Source: Albugo candida
Taxonomy: Eukaryota > Oomycota > Peronosporomycetes > Albuginales > Albuginaceae
Assembly: GCA_905220665.1 (NCBI GenBank)
Contig: CAJNAR010000151.1
Coordinates: forward strand, 372,001 to 436,000
Reading direction: 5' to 3'
DNA length: 64,000 nt
The stretch's first letter is position 1, and every line of letters starts with the position of its first letter. The notes below the pieces were generated by a model. It was not told the origin of the DNA, did not search any database, and worked only from the letters and a program-made list of their open reading frames with translations. This document shows positions 41,917-51,833 of the stretch, piece after piece. The position numbers were made by a program, and so were the translations under genes.

Positions 41917-43425
41917 ATGTTCGCTCTCGCGGACCATCCGATCGCCATCGAAAAGCTTCCAAACACCCAAACCAAGCGCCAAAAATCGGGACTTTCACCA
42001 TGCCAATCATCTCAAGCGATCTCCAATACTGATTGTAAAACCTTGTTTCGCCATCCACTTGGTCTGAAGCCTTCAGGAAACTTGTACGAAGACTTTTATC
42101 GAGGAAGAAAATGCATTCGCGGCAAAAGCCTTGGGCCCTTCTTTACAGCCTTACCAGACGAGCAGTTGCTATTAATTCTAAGTATGCTGAATGCGAGCGA
42201 CCTACTTTTTTTTGGTACTTGCAGTCGAGCTTTCTACGTTTTGTGCTCCCACGACGAACTTTGGCGAGCGCTCGTCCTGGAAGAATTGAATGGAGGCTTT
42301 TCAATTCAAAAGACATGGAAAAGCTCTTACATTTGCACCAAAGCTGGCACAACGCAATGGAAAATAGCTAAAATTCAAGTACCCGGCTTGTATTCGGATG
42401 TGTTTTTCCAGTCATTTTATTGCGCCCAAACTCCCATACGAGCAGAATGGCTTTGCGTTGAAACTCTAGATCGAATCGATGCTTCCTCGTTACCTATGTC
42501 AAAGTTTACAGAGCTCTACGATATTAGAAACCGTCCGGTTATTCTCAAAAACGCGACAACACATTGGCCAGCGCTCAAGAAATGGACCTCCGACTCGTAT
42601 TTGATTCAAACCTGCCAAGAAAAAACATTGAATGCAGGCGGGTACGCGTTCACAATCGAAAACTATTTGAAGTACTGCCGTACGCTAAGAGACGATCAGC
42701 CGCTGTGCATTTTCGACAAGGACTTTGCTGCCAAGATCCCGTCACTTGCTCTCGACTACGACGTTCCTCAGTATTTCCAGCACGACCTGGGCGCTCTATT
42801 AGGTCAGGAATTTCGACCTGATTATCGATGGCTTATCATCGGACCGGAACGTTCAGGATCCACATTTCACATCGATCCTAATGCTACAAATGCATGGAAT
42901 GCGGTCATCAAGGGAGCTAAAAAATGGATTCTCTTCCCTCCAAAATGCACTCCCCCCGGCGTTTTTCCTAGTGAGGATCAGAGTGTTGTCTCGACGCCAA
43001 TATCTCTAATGGAATGGTTTTTGACGTTTTATGCTGAAATAGGCAAACTTCCGCCTCATCAACGGCCATTGGAAGGAATATGCCGCGCTGGAGAAGTGGT
43101 TTATGTTCCGCACGGATGGTGGCATCTGGTGCTCAATATTGAAGAATCGATCGCTATCACACAAAACTTTATAAGTGTTGGCAATGTGAAAAGCGTTTTG
43201 CGTTTTTTGAGTGAAAAACCGGACCAAGTTTCAGGTTGTGCACATGAGATACGTCCTAAACTCAGCAGTATGCTCAAAGAGTTATTGATGCAACATGAGC
43301 CCACCCTGATGGCGCAAATAGAAAAGGAAATGCGTACAAGCGAAGAGAAACGATCCCAATGGGGGAACGTATTGAAGGATCAATCGTTCAATTTCTCCTT
43401 TCAGTTCGAAGAAGCAGTGCGATAA
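41917..43425 (+). CDS. F-box and JmjC-domain protein, JMJD6-like
   Basis: 502 residues, single exon. F-box at about 78-120 (FFTALPDEQLLLILSMLNASDLLFFGTCSRAF). The JmjC dioxygenase domain (about 200-430) has Fe(II) ligands His318, Asp320 (STFHIDPNATNAW) and a distal His near 403 (VPHGWWHLVLN). The Lys of AVIKGAKKWILFPP fits 2-oxoglutarate binding. Close in type to JMJD6/PTDSR and plant JMJ21/22 (protein lysyl hydroxylase or arginine demethylase; substrate unknown). Short C-terminal helical extension. All metal ligands are present, so it is probably active. Confidence 0.88.
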   Translation: MFALADHPIAIEKLPNTQTKRQKSGLSPCQSSQAISNTDCKTLFRHPLGLKPSGNLYEDFYRGRKCIRGKSLGPFFTALPDEQLLLILSMLNASDLLFFGTCSRAFYVLCSHDELWRALVLEELNGGFSIQKTWKSSYICTKAGTTQWKIAKIQVPGLYSDVFFQSFYCAQTPIRAEWLCVETLDRIDASSLPMSKFTELYDIRNRPVILKNATTHWPALKKWTSDSYLIQTCQEKTLNAGGYAFTIENYLKYCRTLRDDQPLCIFDKDFAAKIPSLALDYDVPQYFQHDLGALLGQEFRPDYRWLIIGPERSGSTFHIDPNATNAWNAVIKGAKKWILFPPKCTPPGVFPSEDQSVVSTPISLMEWFLTFYAEIGKLPPHQRPLEGICRAGEVVYVPHGWWHLVLNIEESIAITQNFISVGNVKSVLRFLSEKPDQVSGCAHEIRPKLSSMLKELLMQHEPTLMAQIEKEMRTSEEKRSQWGNVLKDQSFNFSFQFEEAVR

Positions 43426-43560
43426 ACGCTCTTATGATATGTGCGTTTTGCTTCAAGCAGTAGCTTTATTCAGTTTGCATGATCGTGTAATAAAATGAAT
43501 CATTTTGGGTATTTATGTCGTAATGTCGTATACATTTGCCGATAAACGTAAGTATACCGA

Positions 43561-43989
43561 TCAACGCCTCACAATCAAAAGCACAATTATGGCGATCGGT
43601 GTCGTTCGTGAAGTAGATCGAGCAATTGGAGCGGCCACAGCTTTACTATTTGGATTCGGAATTATGATGGTATGTTCAAAATCTATTTCCATGTTATCAT
43701 ATTCAGAGTACCTATCGATTAGATTCGAGAATGCTTGCGCCCTCCAAACGATCGGTTCAAATGGAGCCAACTCATCGCCAGCAAACCGGACCAATATCAT
43801 CAGTGCGTTTATAACATTACGTCCTACCAAAACTATCTTCCCACGTAATTCAGGAGCAAATTTCATACTCTTCAGCTTCCTCTCTTCCAGCATTACGGCT
43901 CCTGCGAATGTAGCGCGATGCGGTATCCGGCGCTGCGATGCTCTCAATTCGTTATTCTCACTTGTGTGCAAGATTTCTGGTGTTAGCGC
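43561..43989 (-). CDS. Unrecognised protein, probable last exon
   Basis: An open reading of about 140 codons bounded upstream by a TTTTAG that would serve as a splice acceptor (exon starting ALTPEILHTSENNE at 43989). Text such as MLEERKLKSMKFAPELRGKIVLVGRNVINALMILVRFAGDE is charged, regular and protein-like, better than the overlapping plus-strand reading of similar length. An upstream exon near 44000-44100 (minus; ETTLYKITKLVAGMM, donor GTACCA) would splice in phase. I do not recognise the family. The rest of the gene model is unresolved. Confidence 0.4.
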   Translation of the reverse strand, partial: ALTPEILHTSENNELRASQRRIPHRATFAGAVMLEERKLKSMKFAPELRGKIVLVGRNVINALMILVRFAGDELAPFEPIVWRAQAFSNLIDRYSEYDNMEIDFEHTIIIPNPNSKAVAAPIARSTSRTTPIAIIVLLIVRR

Positions 43990-44666
43990 CTAAAATTGTG
44001 GACGCATTCGATGATTCAAATGCAATTTCTTGCAAAAAAGGGAGATTTCCATATTTGGTACCATCATTCCTGCAACCAATTTCGTAATTTTATACAATGT
44101 TGTTTCAGATTGTTCCCGTCTCGTGTTTCGATATGCTCAAGTCTTCGAGTGGTTTTGCCATTTACGAAACCTCGTCCGTTCAGCATGTATTTTGCAGGAA
44201 CTGCGGTACAGCATGTATCAAATTTCTCCAACGGTTGTGGAATCAACGCTCACTGTAGGCATCCACATTTTTCATTTCGATAAGAGCCAGTCAGAGCACG
44301 TAGCAGTGAATGTATTTTGTATGGAAGAAGACACATTTGATACATTACGCGTGCGTTCCTTTTCGGAATATTTCTACCAACACTGCCAACATGCCAAACG
44401 TATTCGAGTAGATTGTTTTTGTACCCAAAGGCTCTCGTCCAATGTACGGATCGCTTCCTCTTCGACCCACAAACGCACATGTAATGAAATCACGTCAATC
44501 ACGCTTTTGTTAAATCTTTGAAATCACAAAATTTCAGATATTAACGCGTCACAATCCGTCAAACGAGAAAGAATCTGATAAACCGATCGACACGCACCTG
44601 TAAGGTCGCGCTGAAGTCACCTTCCATGCATTAACTTGTTTATGCAGATACTTTCAAAAGCAGCTT

Positions 44667-45002
44667 ATGATGTGGGCACATCTGGACAGCGAAGACTCCA
44701 ACTGTCCGACTGCATCGGACGACTCACAGTCAACCACCTCAAGTACCCTCGCGACTGCAGAGGGACTGCATTCGCACTCCACGGTACGAGTTACCAGACT
44801 CTATTTAATTATTCATCACAGTTTCTTTTAAAGTGTCAGTTCACATCGGATGTTATGACAATGAAATCACAGCTCGAGTATTACCTTAAGGTATGCATTC
44901 TTTATTTATTCAGAGCTATTATGCACCTACATTCATTTTTAGCGGCATCTCGAGCAGGAAGGAAGTCAGGTTGCAATGGAACAATCCAACTTCGCTGTCT
45001 AG
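44667..45002 (+). CDS. Possible small three-exon gene
   Basis: Exons 44667-44783, 44822-44890 and 44943-45002, with GT-AG introns of 38 and 52 nt and all junctions in phase 0, give 81 residues. The N-terminal half is Ser/Thr-rich (SEDSNCPTASDDSQ); the C-terminal half is helical (MKSQLEYYLKRHLEQEG). No known family. The regular donor sites (GTACGA, GTATGC) and frame consistency are the support. It ends 57 bp before the J-protein gene. It could be a chance open path. Confidence 0.4.
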
Positions 45003-45059
45003 TTTTGATCTAACTACATATATAACCATTATCTTTCTTTAACTCTGTAACTGATACCA

Positions 45060-45672
45060 ATGCCTGCATCACGCGATGATGATCACTATGCGACGCTCGG
45101 AGTTGATCGGAACGCAGATATAGAGCAAATCAAAGCGGCATACCGCTCATTAGGTACCTGCACGTAATTTTTTTTGTTCGAATCGTCTAAGTGACCCATT
45201 CTGTCAAGCACTTGTTCATCACCCGGATCGTAAGGGGTCAACTAAAGCACGCGATCTGGTGAAAGAGTCGAAGATTAGGAGAATCAATGCGGCCTATGAC
45301 GTGTTGAGTAACGCGAATGATCGAAAAGCGTACGATCGCGAGAGATTTGGTGAGAGTTATTCAAACTTTAATGAAACGCGTTACGGAAACACTGGGACGT
45401 ATGCTGGGATGACGGAAGACGATGTAAATCGCATGTTTTCGGGGCTTAATACATTTGAGCGATTTACAACGGCTGAATATTATGCGCGTCGTTCGTACCG
45501 CGCTCCTATGGCAATAGGTAGAAGACGAACCAATTTAGAAGAAAGGAAAGCGTATCGTGCAACCCAATTACCATCCAAAGCTTCTTCATTGTGGCTGCTT
45601 CTACTTCCCGTTGGAATTGGCGGTCTTTGGATATATAACATTAATAGAGTTCGGAAAGCAGCACAGTCATAA
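45060..45672 (+). CDS. J-domain protein with C-terminal membrane anchor (2 exons)
   Basis: Exons 45060-45153 and 45209-45672; intron 55 nt, GT-AG; 185 residues. J-domain at 8-80: YATLGVDRNADIEQIKAAYR, the HPD motif at 36-38 (created by the splice, LALVHHPDRK), then INAAYDVLSN. It stimulates Hsp70 ATPase. A single hydrophobic helix near the C-terminus (SLWLLLLPVGIGGLWIY) would anchor it with the J-domain cytosolic. The middle is Tyr/Arg-rich. It is convergent with the thiolase gene, 25 bp apart. Confidence 0.85.
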
Positions 45673-45697
45673 TACATACATTTGCGGCTGATTTGTT

Positions 45698-47160
45698 TCA
45701 CTCTTCGGATTCAAACACGGCTGCAGCGCCCATTCCTGTGCCGACACACATTGATACCACTCCATAGCGTCCTTTCGTCCGTTTGAGTTCGTGCAAGAGC
45801 GTCGCCACCTGACGTACTCCAGTGCACCCAAGAGGATGACCCAAGGCGATCGCACCGCCTAGATCAATAAGAGAATAGTGTCACGCTTAAGGATTGCCAC
45901 ACTATTCATACCGTTCGGATTCACTTTGTCAGCTGGAATGCCGAGCTTTTCGATGCAATAAACTGCTTGGCTGGCGAATGCTTCATTGATTTCGAAGATA
46001 TCAATATCTTGGATGGTAATATCAGCATCAAGAAGAGCCTTGGGAATCGCTACGGAAGGACCAATTCCCATAATGGATGGCGGAACACCGACAACCGAAT
46101 ACGAGACAAATCGACCAAGAATAGGCAAGCCAAACCTATTCGCCGCTTTGCGGCCCATCAAAATTGCTGCAGCCGCTCCATCCGTAAGCTGACTAGAGTT
46201 TCCTGCGGTCGTAGAGCCATTAGTTTTAAACACTGGCTTTAGTTTTCCGAGTCGTTCCACCGTCGTATCCGAGCGAATTCCGTCATCCTGAGTGATCAGC
46301 AATGTTTCCATATTCTCACCCTTCTTCACTGTCACGTTGACGGGTGCTATTTCGGCGGTGAATGTCCCATTTCTTTGTGCTCGACTTGCTTTTTCATGTG
46401 AAGAAGCAGCAAACGCATCCTTTCATACCAAACTCAATGGACTCGATGGAAGAGAGTTGAACAACCAACCTGTTTCTCACGGGAAATTCCATATTTGGAT
46501 GCGACTTCCTCACTCGTGATGCCCATCGGAATCATGCAATCCATCGCATCCTTGTTCCGAGCCTAGTTCAATCACATTAAATAGGATCGCGATTTGTAAT
46601 GTGGTCAACCTTATGTTGATCAATGCAAGGAAGATTCTGACTCATTCCGTCGAATGTCATGGACTCCACGCCACACGCTATACCAATGTCATAAAAACCA
46701 GCCTGGATCGATGACGCAACACTCGCGATGGCTTGCAGTCCTGATGCACATTGCCGATTCACAGCGTGTAGAGGAACAGTGTATGGGATATCAGCTGACA
46801 ACTGAGCGATGCGCGCCATCGCTGCCCCTGCGCCAGGCTGTAGAACATTTCCGACACATATGTCACCAATTGATGCTGGATCAATTTGAACTTGATGTAG
46901 CACAGCTCGTAACACCTAGATTCAATCGGTTTTTATTTGTATGAGTTACACTATTAAAGGAAGTATACCTGTTCGAGCATTATGTCTGGTGTCGTATCCT
47001 TGAAAGCGCCACGTTTTGCTTTCGTGAGTGGTGTGCGTAGCGCCGACACTATCACTACGTCATGATCAGACTTTATACTATCGGGTAACAAACATTGACT
47101 CGGATTTGTACAAAGCGCTTTCGCAGTCAAATGAGAACGAAGATGATGAATGCGTTCCAT
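45698..47160 (-). CDS. ACAA1: Peroxisomal 3-ketoacyl-CoA thiolase with PTS2 (5 exons)
   Basis: Exons (minus) 47160-46969, 46915-46610, 46562-46470, 46419-45912, 45858-45698; introns 53, 47, 50 and 53 nt, GT-AG, phases consistent; 419 residues. It performs the last step of fatty-acid beta-oxidation. Near the start RIHHLRSHL fits the peroxisomal PTS2 pattern R-[LVI]-x5-H-L. Catalytic Cys in [46 protein letters not shown], the His in FEINEAFA and GHPLGCTG (rebuilt across the last intron), and CVGTGMG. All catalytic residues are present. Sequence is of the ACAA1/POT1 type, not the mitochondrial or AACT type. Confidence 0.95.
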
Positions 47161-47192
47161 TTTTGAAATAACACTATCAGAAATACTCAGAA

Positions 47193-48803
47193 TCAGATTC
47201 TGTATCTCATCATATCTTCAATAGCTTCCACAGTTCGTGGCACTTTGGTCATATTCTCAGCGCCAGAGGAAGTCACAATGATGTCCGATTCGATACGAAC
47301 GCCTCCTGTGCCACGGAATCGAGTCAGCATTTCTTGATTGATAAAATTGGCAATGTTAGGATCCTCAAGAGCAGCAGAAAGCTGTGCATCAATGAAATAG
47401 CATCCAGGCTCGACGGTCAGGACCATACCTACCTCCAAAACTCGACCCAAACGGAGCTTTGACAGAATCTTCTTGTCACTTCGATCTGATCCCGGTAGAT
47501 ACCCGCCCACGTCATGAACATCGAGGCCCATCAAGTGCCCCAGCCCATGCGGGTAAAAATAAGCAGATATCTGATGATGCATAAGCTCATCAACCGTACC
47601 ATTTTTAAAAAAACCATGCTCCAGAAACACTTGTGTGAGAACTCGATGGGAAAGAAGGTGAAGGCCGATATAACTTGTGCCTGGCTTGATAGCTTCGATC
47701 ACTGTATCATGTGCCTTGAGTACAGCTTCGTAGATGAATTTCTGATCAGGAGTGAATGTACCGTTAATAGGAAATGTGCAGGTGATATCTGATACATATC
47801 CGTGCAGTTCAGCTCCCATATCGTTTAATAGTAATTGTCCGCTGTCCAGCATTTTATCATTTGGAGCACCAGCGTGACCGTAATGAAGAGTGGCAGCATT
47901 GGAACCACCACCGCAGATGCAAGTATACGCGTGAAATCGAGCACCACCTTTGGTATAACAATAATGTAAAAATGACGATTCTGCATGGAATTCCATCATT
48001 CCGGGTCGGATTGTCTTCATCACGTTGATGTGGGCTTCTGAGCTGAGCTCATTGACATATCGCAACAAATCCAATTCCTTCTCACTCTTTCGTACTCGAC
48101 ATTCGACCAATATTGGGTGGAGTGAGTCTGAATCAATTTCAAATGCTTCCATTCCATTGAATTGCGACGTTGTTGTTGTTCTCAACCTGCTGTCGAGATT
48201 CAATCCATTGAGAAAAAATAGTTTGCGGACGGAATATTCCTTCTCCAAAACCGTTTTGACTTCATCGACATAAAATACCTTATCGACCAAATAGTGGGAG
48301 ACAAAGTACGACGTTGGTTTACGTTCACCACACCAAAGTTCCCACTCTTCACTCTGCCGCGGAATGAATAGAACCGATTGGCCTGTGGCCACATCCACCA
48401 TTCCAGCACAACCAGGCTCACGGACGCCAAACAAATACTGGAAGAAGCTTTCCTGCTGGAAATTGTAGCATGTGTCGGTGTCATACCGACTAATTTCATC
48501 GCCGCCGTGCAGTAGAATCGCACTTTGTTCATATTGAGATTGCAGGAGGGAAGAGCGTAAGCGGCTTAATGCTTTTTGACGGTTTTCAGAGTGCATGGAG
48601 TAGTCGATAGAGTACAATTCACAGTGCGTTGTGTCAGTCTCATTGCATAGACGTTGACCAATTGTGCTTTCGCTTTGACTGCTGGAAATGATGGTATTAA
48701 GAAGAAGTTTCTTTTCTCGTTGTTTCTGCCAGATGCTCACAGTAGCGATAGCAGCAGCGCATGTTGCAGCGGAGAAAAGTGCTTTTAGATTCGCATCGCT
48801 CAT
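47193..48803 (-). CDS. Prolidase-type metallopeptidase (M24), membrane-anchored
   Basis: 536 residues, single exon. Residues about 8-25 (ALFSAATCAAAIATVSIW) form one hydrophobic segment, likely a signal anchor. An aminopeptidase-P N-terminal domain (ALSRLRSSLLQ, SFFQYLFGVREPGC) precedes a pita-bread M24 domain with the five metal ligands: Asp in LLLNDMGAE and VSDIT, His in YFYPHGLGH, Glu in LTVEPGCYF and VRIESD. Closest type is PEPD/Xaa-Pro dipeptidase, which cleaves X-Pro dipeptides. The anchor is unusual for cytosolic PEPD, so an organelle or secretory location is possible. Confidence 0.9.
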   Translation of the reverse strand: MSDANLKALFSAATCAAAIATVSIWQKQREKKLLLNTIISSSQSESTIGQRLCNETDTTHCELYSIDYSMHSENRQKALSRLRSSLLQSQYEQSAILLHGGDEISRYDTDTCYNFQQESFFQYLFGVREPGCAGMVDVATGQSVLFIPRQSEEWELWCGERKPTSYFVSHYLVDKVFYVDEVKTVLEKEYSVRKLFFLNGLNLDSRLRTTTTSQFNGMEAFEIDSDSLHPILVECRVRKSEKELDLLRYVNELSSEAHINVMKTIRPGMMEFHAESSFLHYCYTKGGARFHAYTCICGGGSNAATLHYGHAGAPNDKMLDSGQLLLNDMGAELHGYVSDITCTFPINGTFTPDQKFIYEAVLKAHDTVIEAIKPGTSYIGLHLLSHRVLTQVFLEHGFFKNGTVDELMHHQISAYFYPHGLGHLMGLDVHDVGGYLPGSDRSDKKILSKLRLGRVLEVGMVLTVEPGCYFIDAQLSAALEDPNIANFINQEMLTRFRGTGGVRIESDIIVTSSGAENMTKVPRTVEAIEDMMRYRI

Positions 48804-49889
48804 CTCTAAAGCCGCTTGATTACTGATGTACCCTCAAAAACCGGTAAGTTTCTCTTTGCCGGGTAGCAATAGTTCTCTTGACAGCAATTTGATAGCTCTT
48901 CTTGGGATACGCTACTGAACCTTCCCTTTCGAAGTGTGACTCTCCCCATTACTTCATAGCACTTTGGATACTTTCGATCATTCGGACCTTTCCCTCTTTT
49001 GATCACGATCTCCCTATTTTTTACAAACTAAAATTGAGTTCAAATAATTGTTATCGAGAACGCTTATAAGCGACTTTCATGGTCAAAGTCAGCTGTGGTA
49101 GAAATCTGAAAGGCTAGAGCCGACGAATCTACAAAGTCTAGAATGAGTGGAAGACCAGAAACTATTCTTCTGATTGCCACGACTCCTCCATCCTGGTGGC
49201 GTTTTCATTTCTTCCTTTGATTGTAAGAGACTCTCAGTCTATGCTGGAAACTATCGAGCAGCTATTTAAAAGCTACAAAGACGTAATGTCTAAGGTCACA
49301 ACAATTTCCTAGAATCCGAGTGACTATCCCGGAGAAGCTCTTGTTTTTTACTCTAATCGGCTGGCAGGTACAATTTATCGGAATATTGACCTCGTGCTCT
49401 ATCATCTCTACTGGAACGATAAATGGATATTCTGCCGTGTGCCCGTGTGTTGTGTCTTCGTCGTGATTTGTCTCGAACAAATCCTCCGTCAAGCAACCCA
49501 GACGACAACTTCGTCGATAGCTTGGTTGACTCTTGTTTTCTTGATGAAAAGTACGTACATTGTTTGTTGAGTTCTCTCCTTACGTAAAATCTAGAAAGAT
49601 ACCTTGGAACGATATCTAGAAAGATATCAGCCCAGTTCCGAACCCGACACGTTGGAGACGTAACCGGTTCCTAACTAGATCCGTAAACGGTACTACTTAA
49701 CTCAGTTGAAGGTGTCTATATTAGTATAATTAGACTAACTGACCTTTCTAGTTGCCTAGGCTATCTTAAATGACATATATACACATATAAAAAACGTTTC
49801 GTGAAATACCTGTGAGAGATGATAATATGTCGTCTCGCTGATAATCCCGTATCGCAGTAGCCTCAGCACCCTTAATACGAGACTGTGTC
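48804..49889. other. No gene recognised
   Basis: Short open frames only. The part 49560-49860 is AT-rich and repetitive in feel (repeated tctagaaagatat) and could be transposon margin, but I found no matching terminal repeats. Confidence 0.35.
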
Positions 49890-50883
49890 CAGCTTGTAAA
49901 TGCTGTTAAGTGGTAAACTTGTAAAATTGTAAAGTTGTAAAATGGCCCAAAAGTACCGTGTTATGCCATTTGGTGCGCGCCACGCCACTGTGAGAAAAAC
50001 CAGCCAACTACTAGGATCCGAGTTGCACTTGCCTTCCCTCTCGCCTGTGCCGGACCCGTAGCAATGATCTTCGACTTCTGAAACATCCACCAAATGATCA
50101 TTGAGTTGCGAGTTGATCCAGCACCTATGCAAGCCGAATCCGTTCCTCTTGGTCGTAACACTGTCTTCGAAAGTACCGAACGTGCGCACTAAACGTGGTC
50201 TAAATGACGGAAAGTGCTGGAATTGTCGGAGTTGCTGATCGCTGATCGAACAAACGACGATTACGATCGGTCCAGACGAAGCGCAGTGTCACCGCTTGCA
50301 ATGCAAGCCATAAATCTGAGATAATATCCAAATATTCTTGCCAATCCGACCGTAATGTTGGTACGATTGCACATGCAATATGCGTCCAATGTGGTCGGGA
50401 AGAGAAAAACTGATCCCAACTAGGGAGTAACTTCCTCCATAACTGTGCCGTGTGATCGCATTCTGAAAAGAGATGTTGATCGGATTCCACTGCCCCACAC
50501 GAAGTCTGCGTGCACAATATAATGTCGGGCTGAATATCCTTCAAGAACCAAAAACGAGATCGAACTGGCAACATTCGAAAGGCTAGACGAAACTGTAAAT
50601 CTTCGAAAATTGGTAATACACGTTGCCGAAGTTGCCGTGATGTAGCCATAAAAGTTCGAACTCGTTCTGGATTCAGTGCGTCCGATCTCTCCCGTGATGA
50701 CCAATGTGTCGACATCGGATGACTCTTGGTTGGTTCGGGAGGTTTCCAAACGAGTCGTGAGAGCTGTGAGCGTGGAATAGATGGAAAATAATGTTTCCTG
50801 TCCTTTCTTTTCACTCCCACATAAAATGATCTGCCACTTGTGGTTGGTGTAATGCAAGTGATGAGACCAAACGTCGAGTGCAT
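49890..50883 (-). mobile_element. Decayed non-LTR retrotransposon (LINE) 3' fragment
   Basis: The minus strand from 50883 encodes the C-terminal zinc-binding tail that follows LINE reverse transcriptases (zf-RVT type): RLAFRMLPVRSRFWFLKD, ILCTQTSCGAVESDQHLFSECDH, then DLWLALQAVTLRFVWTDRNRRLFD. An in-frame stop at about 50202 is followed by more family text (TTFSAHVRYF). The element ends near 49895-49950 in tandem GTAAA-type units (TTTACAA on the element strand), like a LINE 3' tail. The reverse transcriptase and endonuclease are absent, so it is 5'-truncated and dead. Confidence 0.75.
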
Positions 50884-51833
50884 ACGCTGGAGAATCTGAG
50901 TGACTTCATTTTAAAGTCAACTCAGCAACTTTTCTTCAGACATATGCGATGCGCTTAGTTCTTCGTCGTTGTAATAGTTGGCGACGAAATCTTCATTCGG
51001 TGGCCATGTGTCGCTTTCATTACCTATTGCCGGCTAAAATTTAGCACAATTGCGAGTGTACGATAATGATACCGCTTTGAGGTAATAGAAAGTGACATTT
51101 TTTATGTTTTACTGCGAGATCGCTTTTGGACCAGTGTCGGTGTAGAATCAAAATCTATCGATTTCGGTAGAACGACATGAGTCATGCGGTTATCTGACAA
51201 ATTTATAAATTTCTTAATAGCGCATGTGAAACACCATGAAGTTTGCTGAAAATGAAAAGTAACGGAGCAAGCACGAATCAAAGTACACTCGGCTGCCTAC
51301 CCATTTTTAGTCTTTTCCTTGAAGCCGACACATTGCGTCATTAGCTATACCTGTATTAGTACTTTTCTATGGTGGCATACATCAGTCCTATAAGCTGATG
51401 ATTCTTGCTGTGCCTGCTATCAAAAACAGCTTATCACATAATCTGTTTTAAAAGCTGTCGACCACCGTCAAAGAAACTTGATACTATTCAGTAGGAGTCC
51501 GTCGGCGCCCGCCACTTACTGTTTGGCGATATGACAGAGGATCATCTCTTACTAGACACATTCAGAACATTGTGAGGGCACAATGCTTTTTTATCATGGA
51601 ATACCGAACCGGAATCGTACAGCTCGTCCGCAATCTGCTAAAATGGTATTCGTGGGATCGAATATCACCAATGAATGATCTCCATCATTTCATTTAGCAG
51701 TATCTACCCATCTGATCTGGCCGAAGTTGAAAAGCGTACTTCCGCGAACCTAGTGTACAACTCGATTCATATTCATCCTCGCGCCGTTCGTTCTTGGGGT
51801 TTGCTAAGCTACTCGTACATACAGCAGTACAAA
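50884..51833. other. No gene recognised
   Basis: AT-rich spacer. An in-frame extension of the next gene begins at 51675, but the signal-peptide start is at 51834. Nothing else is supported. Confidence 0.35.

Noticed and set aside
43505..43993. Plus-strand open frame of 162 codons
   Set aside because: It mirrors the minus-strand frame at 43561-43989, has poor composition (Ser/Ile/Arg-rich) and no motif; the minus strand reads more like a protein.
49560..49870. Possible LTR next to the LINE remnant
   Set aside because: Short internal repeats (tctagaaagatat) occur, but no second copy, no TG...CA ends with target duplication, and no retroviral-type genes are present.
51675..51833. N-terminal extension of module protein A
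   Set aside because: It is in frame but lacks a leader, while the ATG at 51834 gives a good signal peptide like those of proteins B and C.
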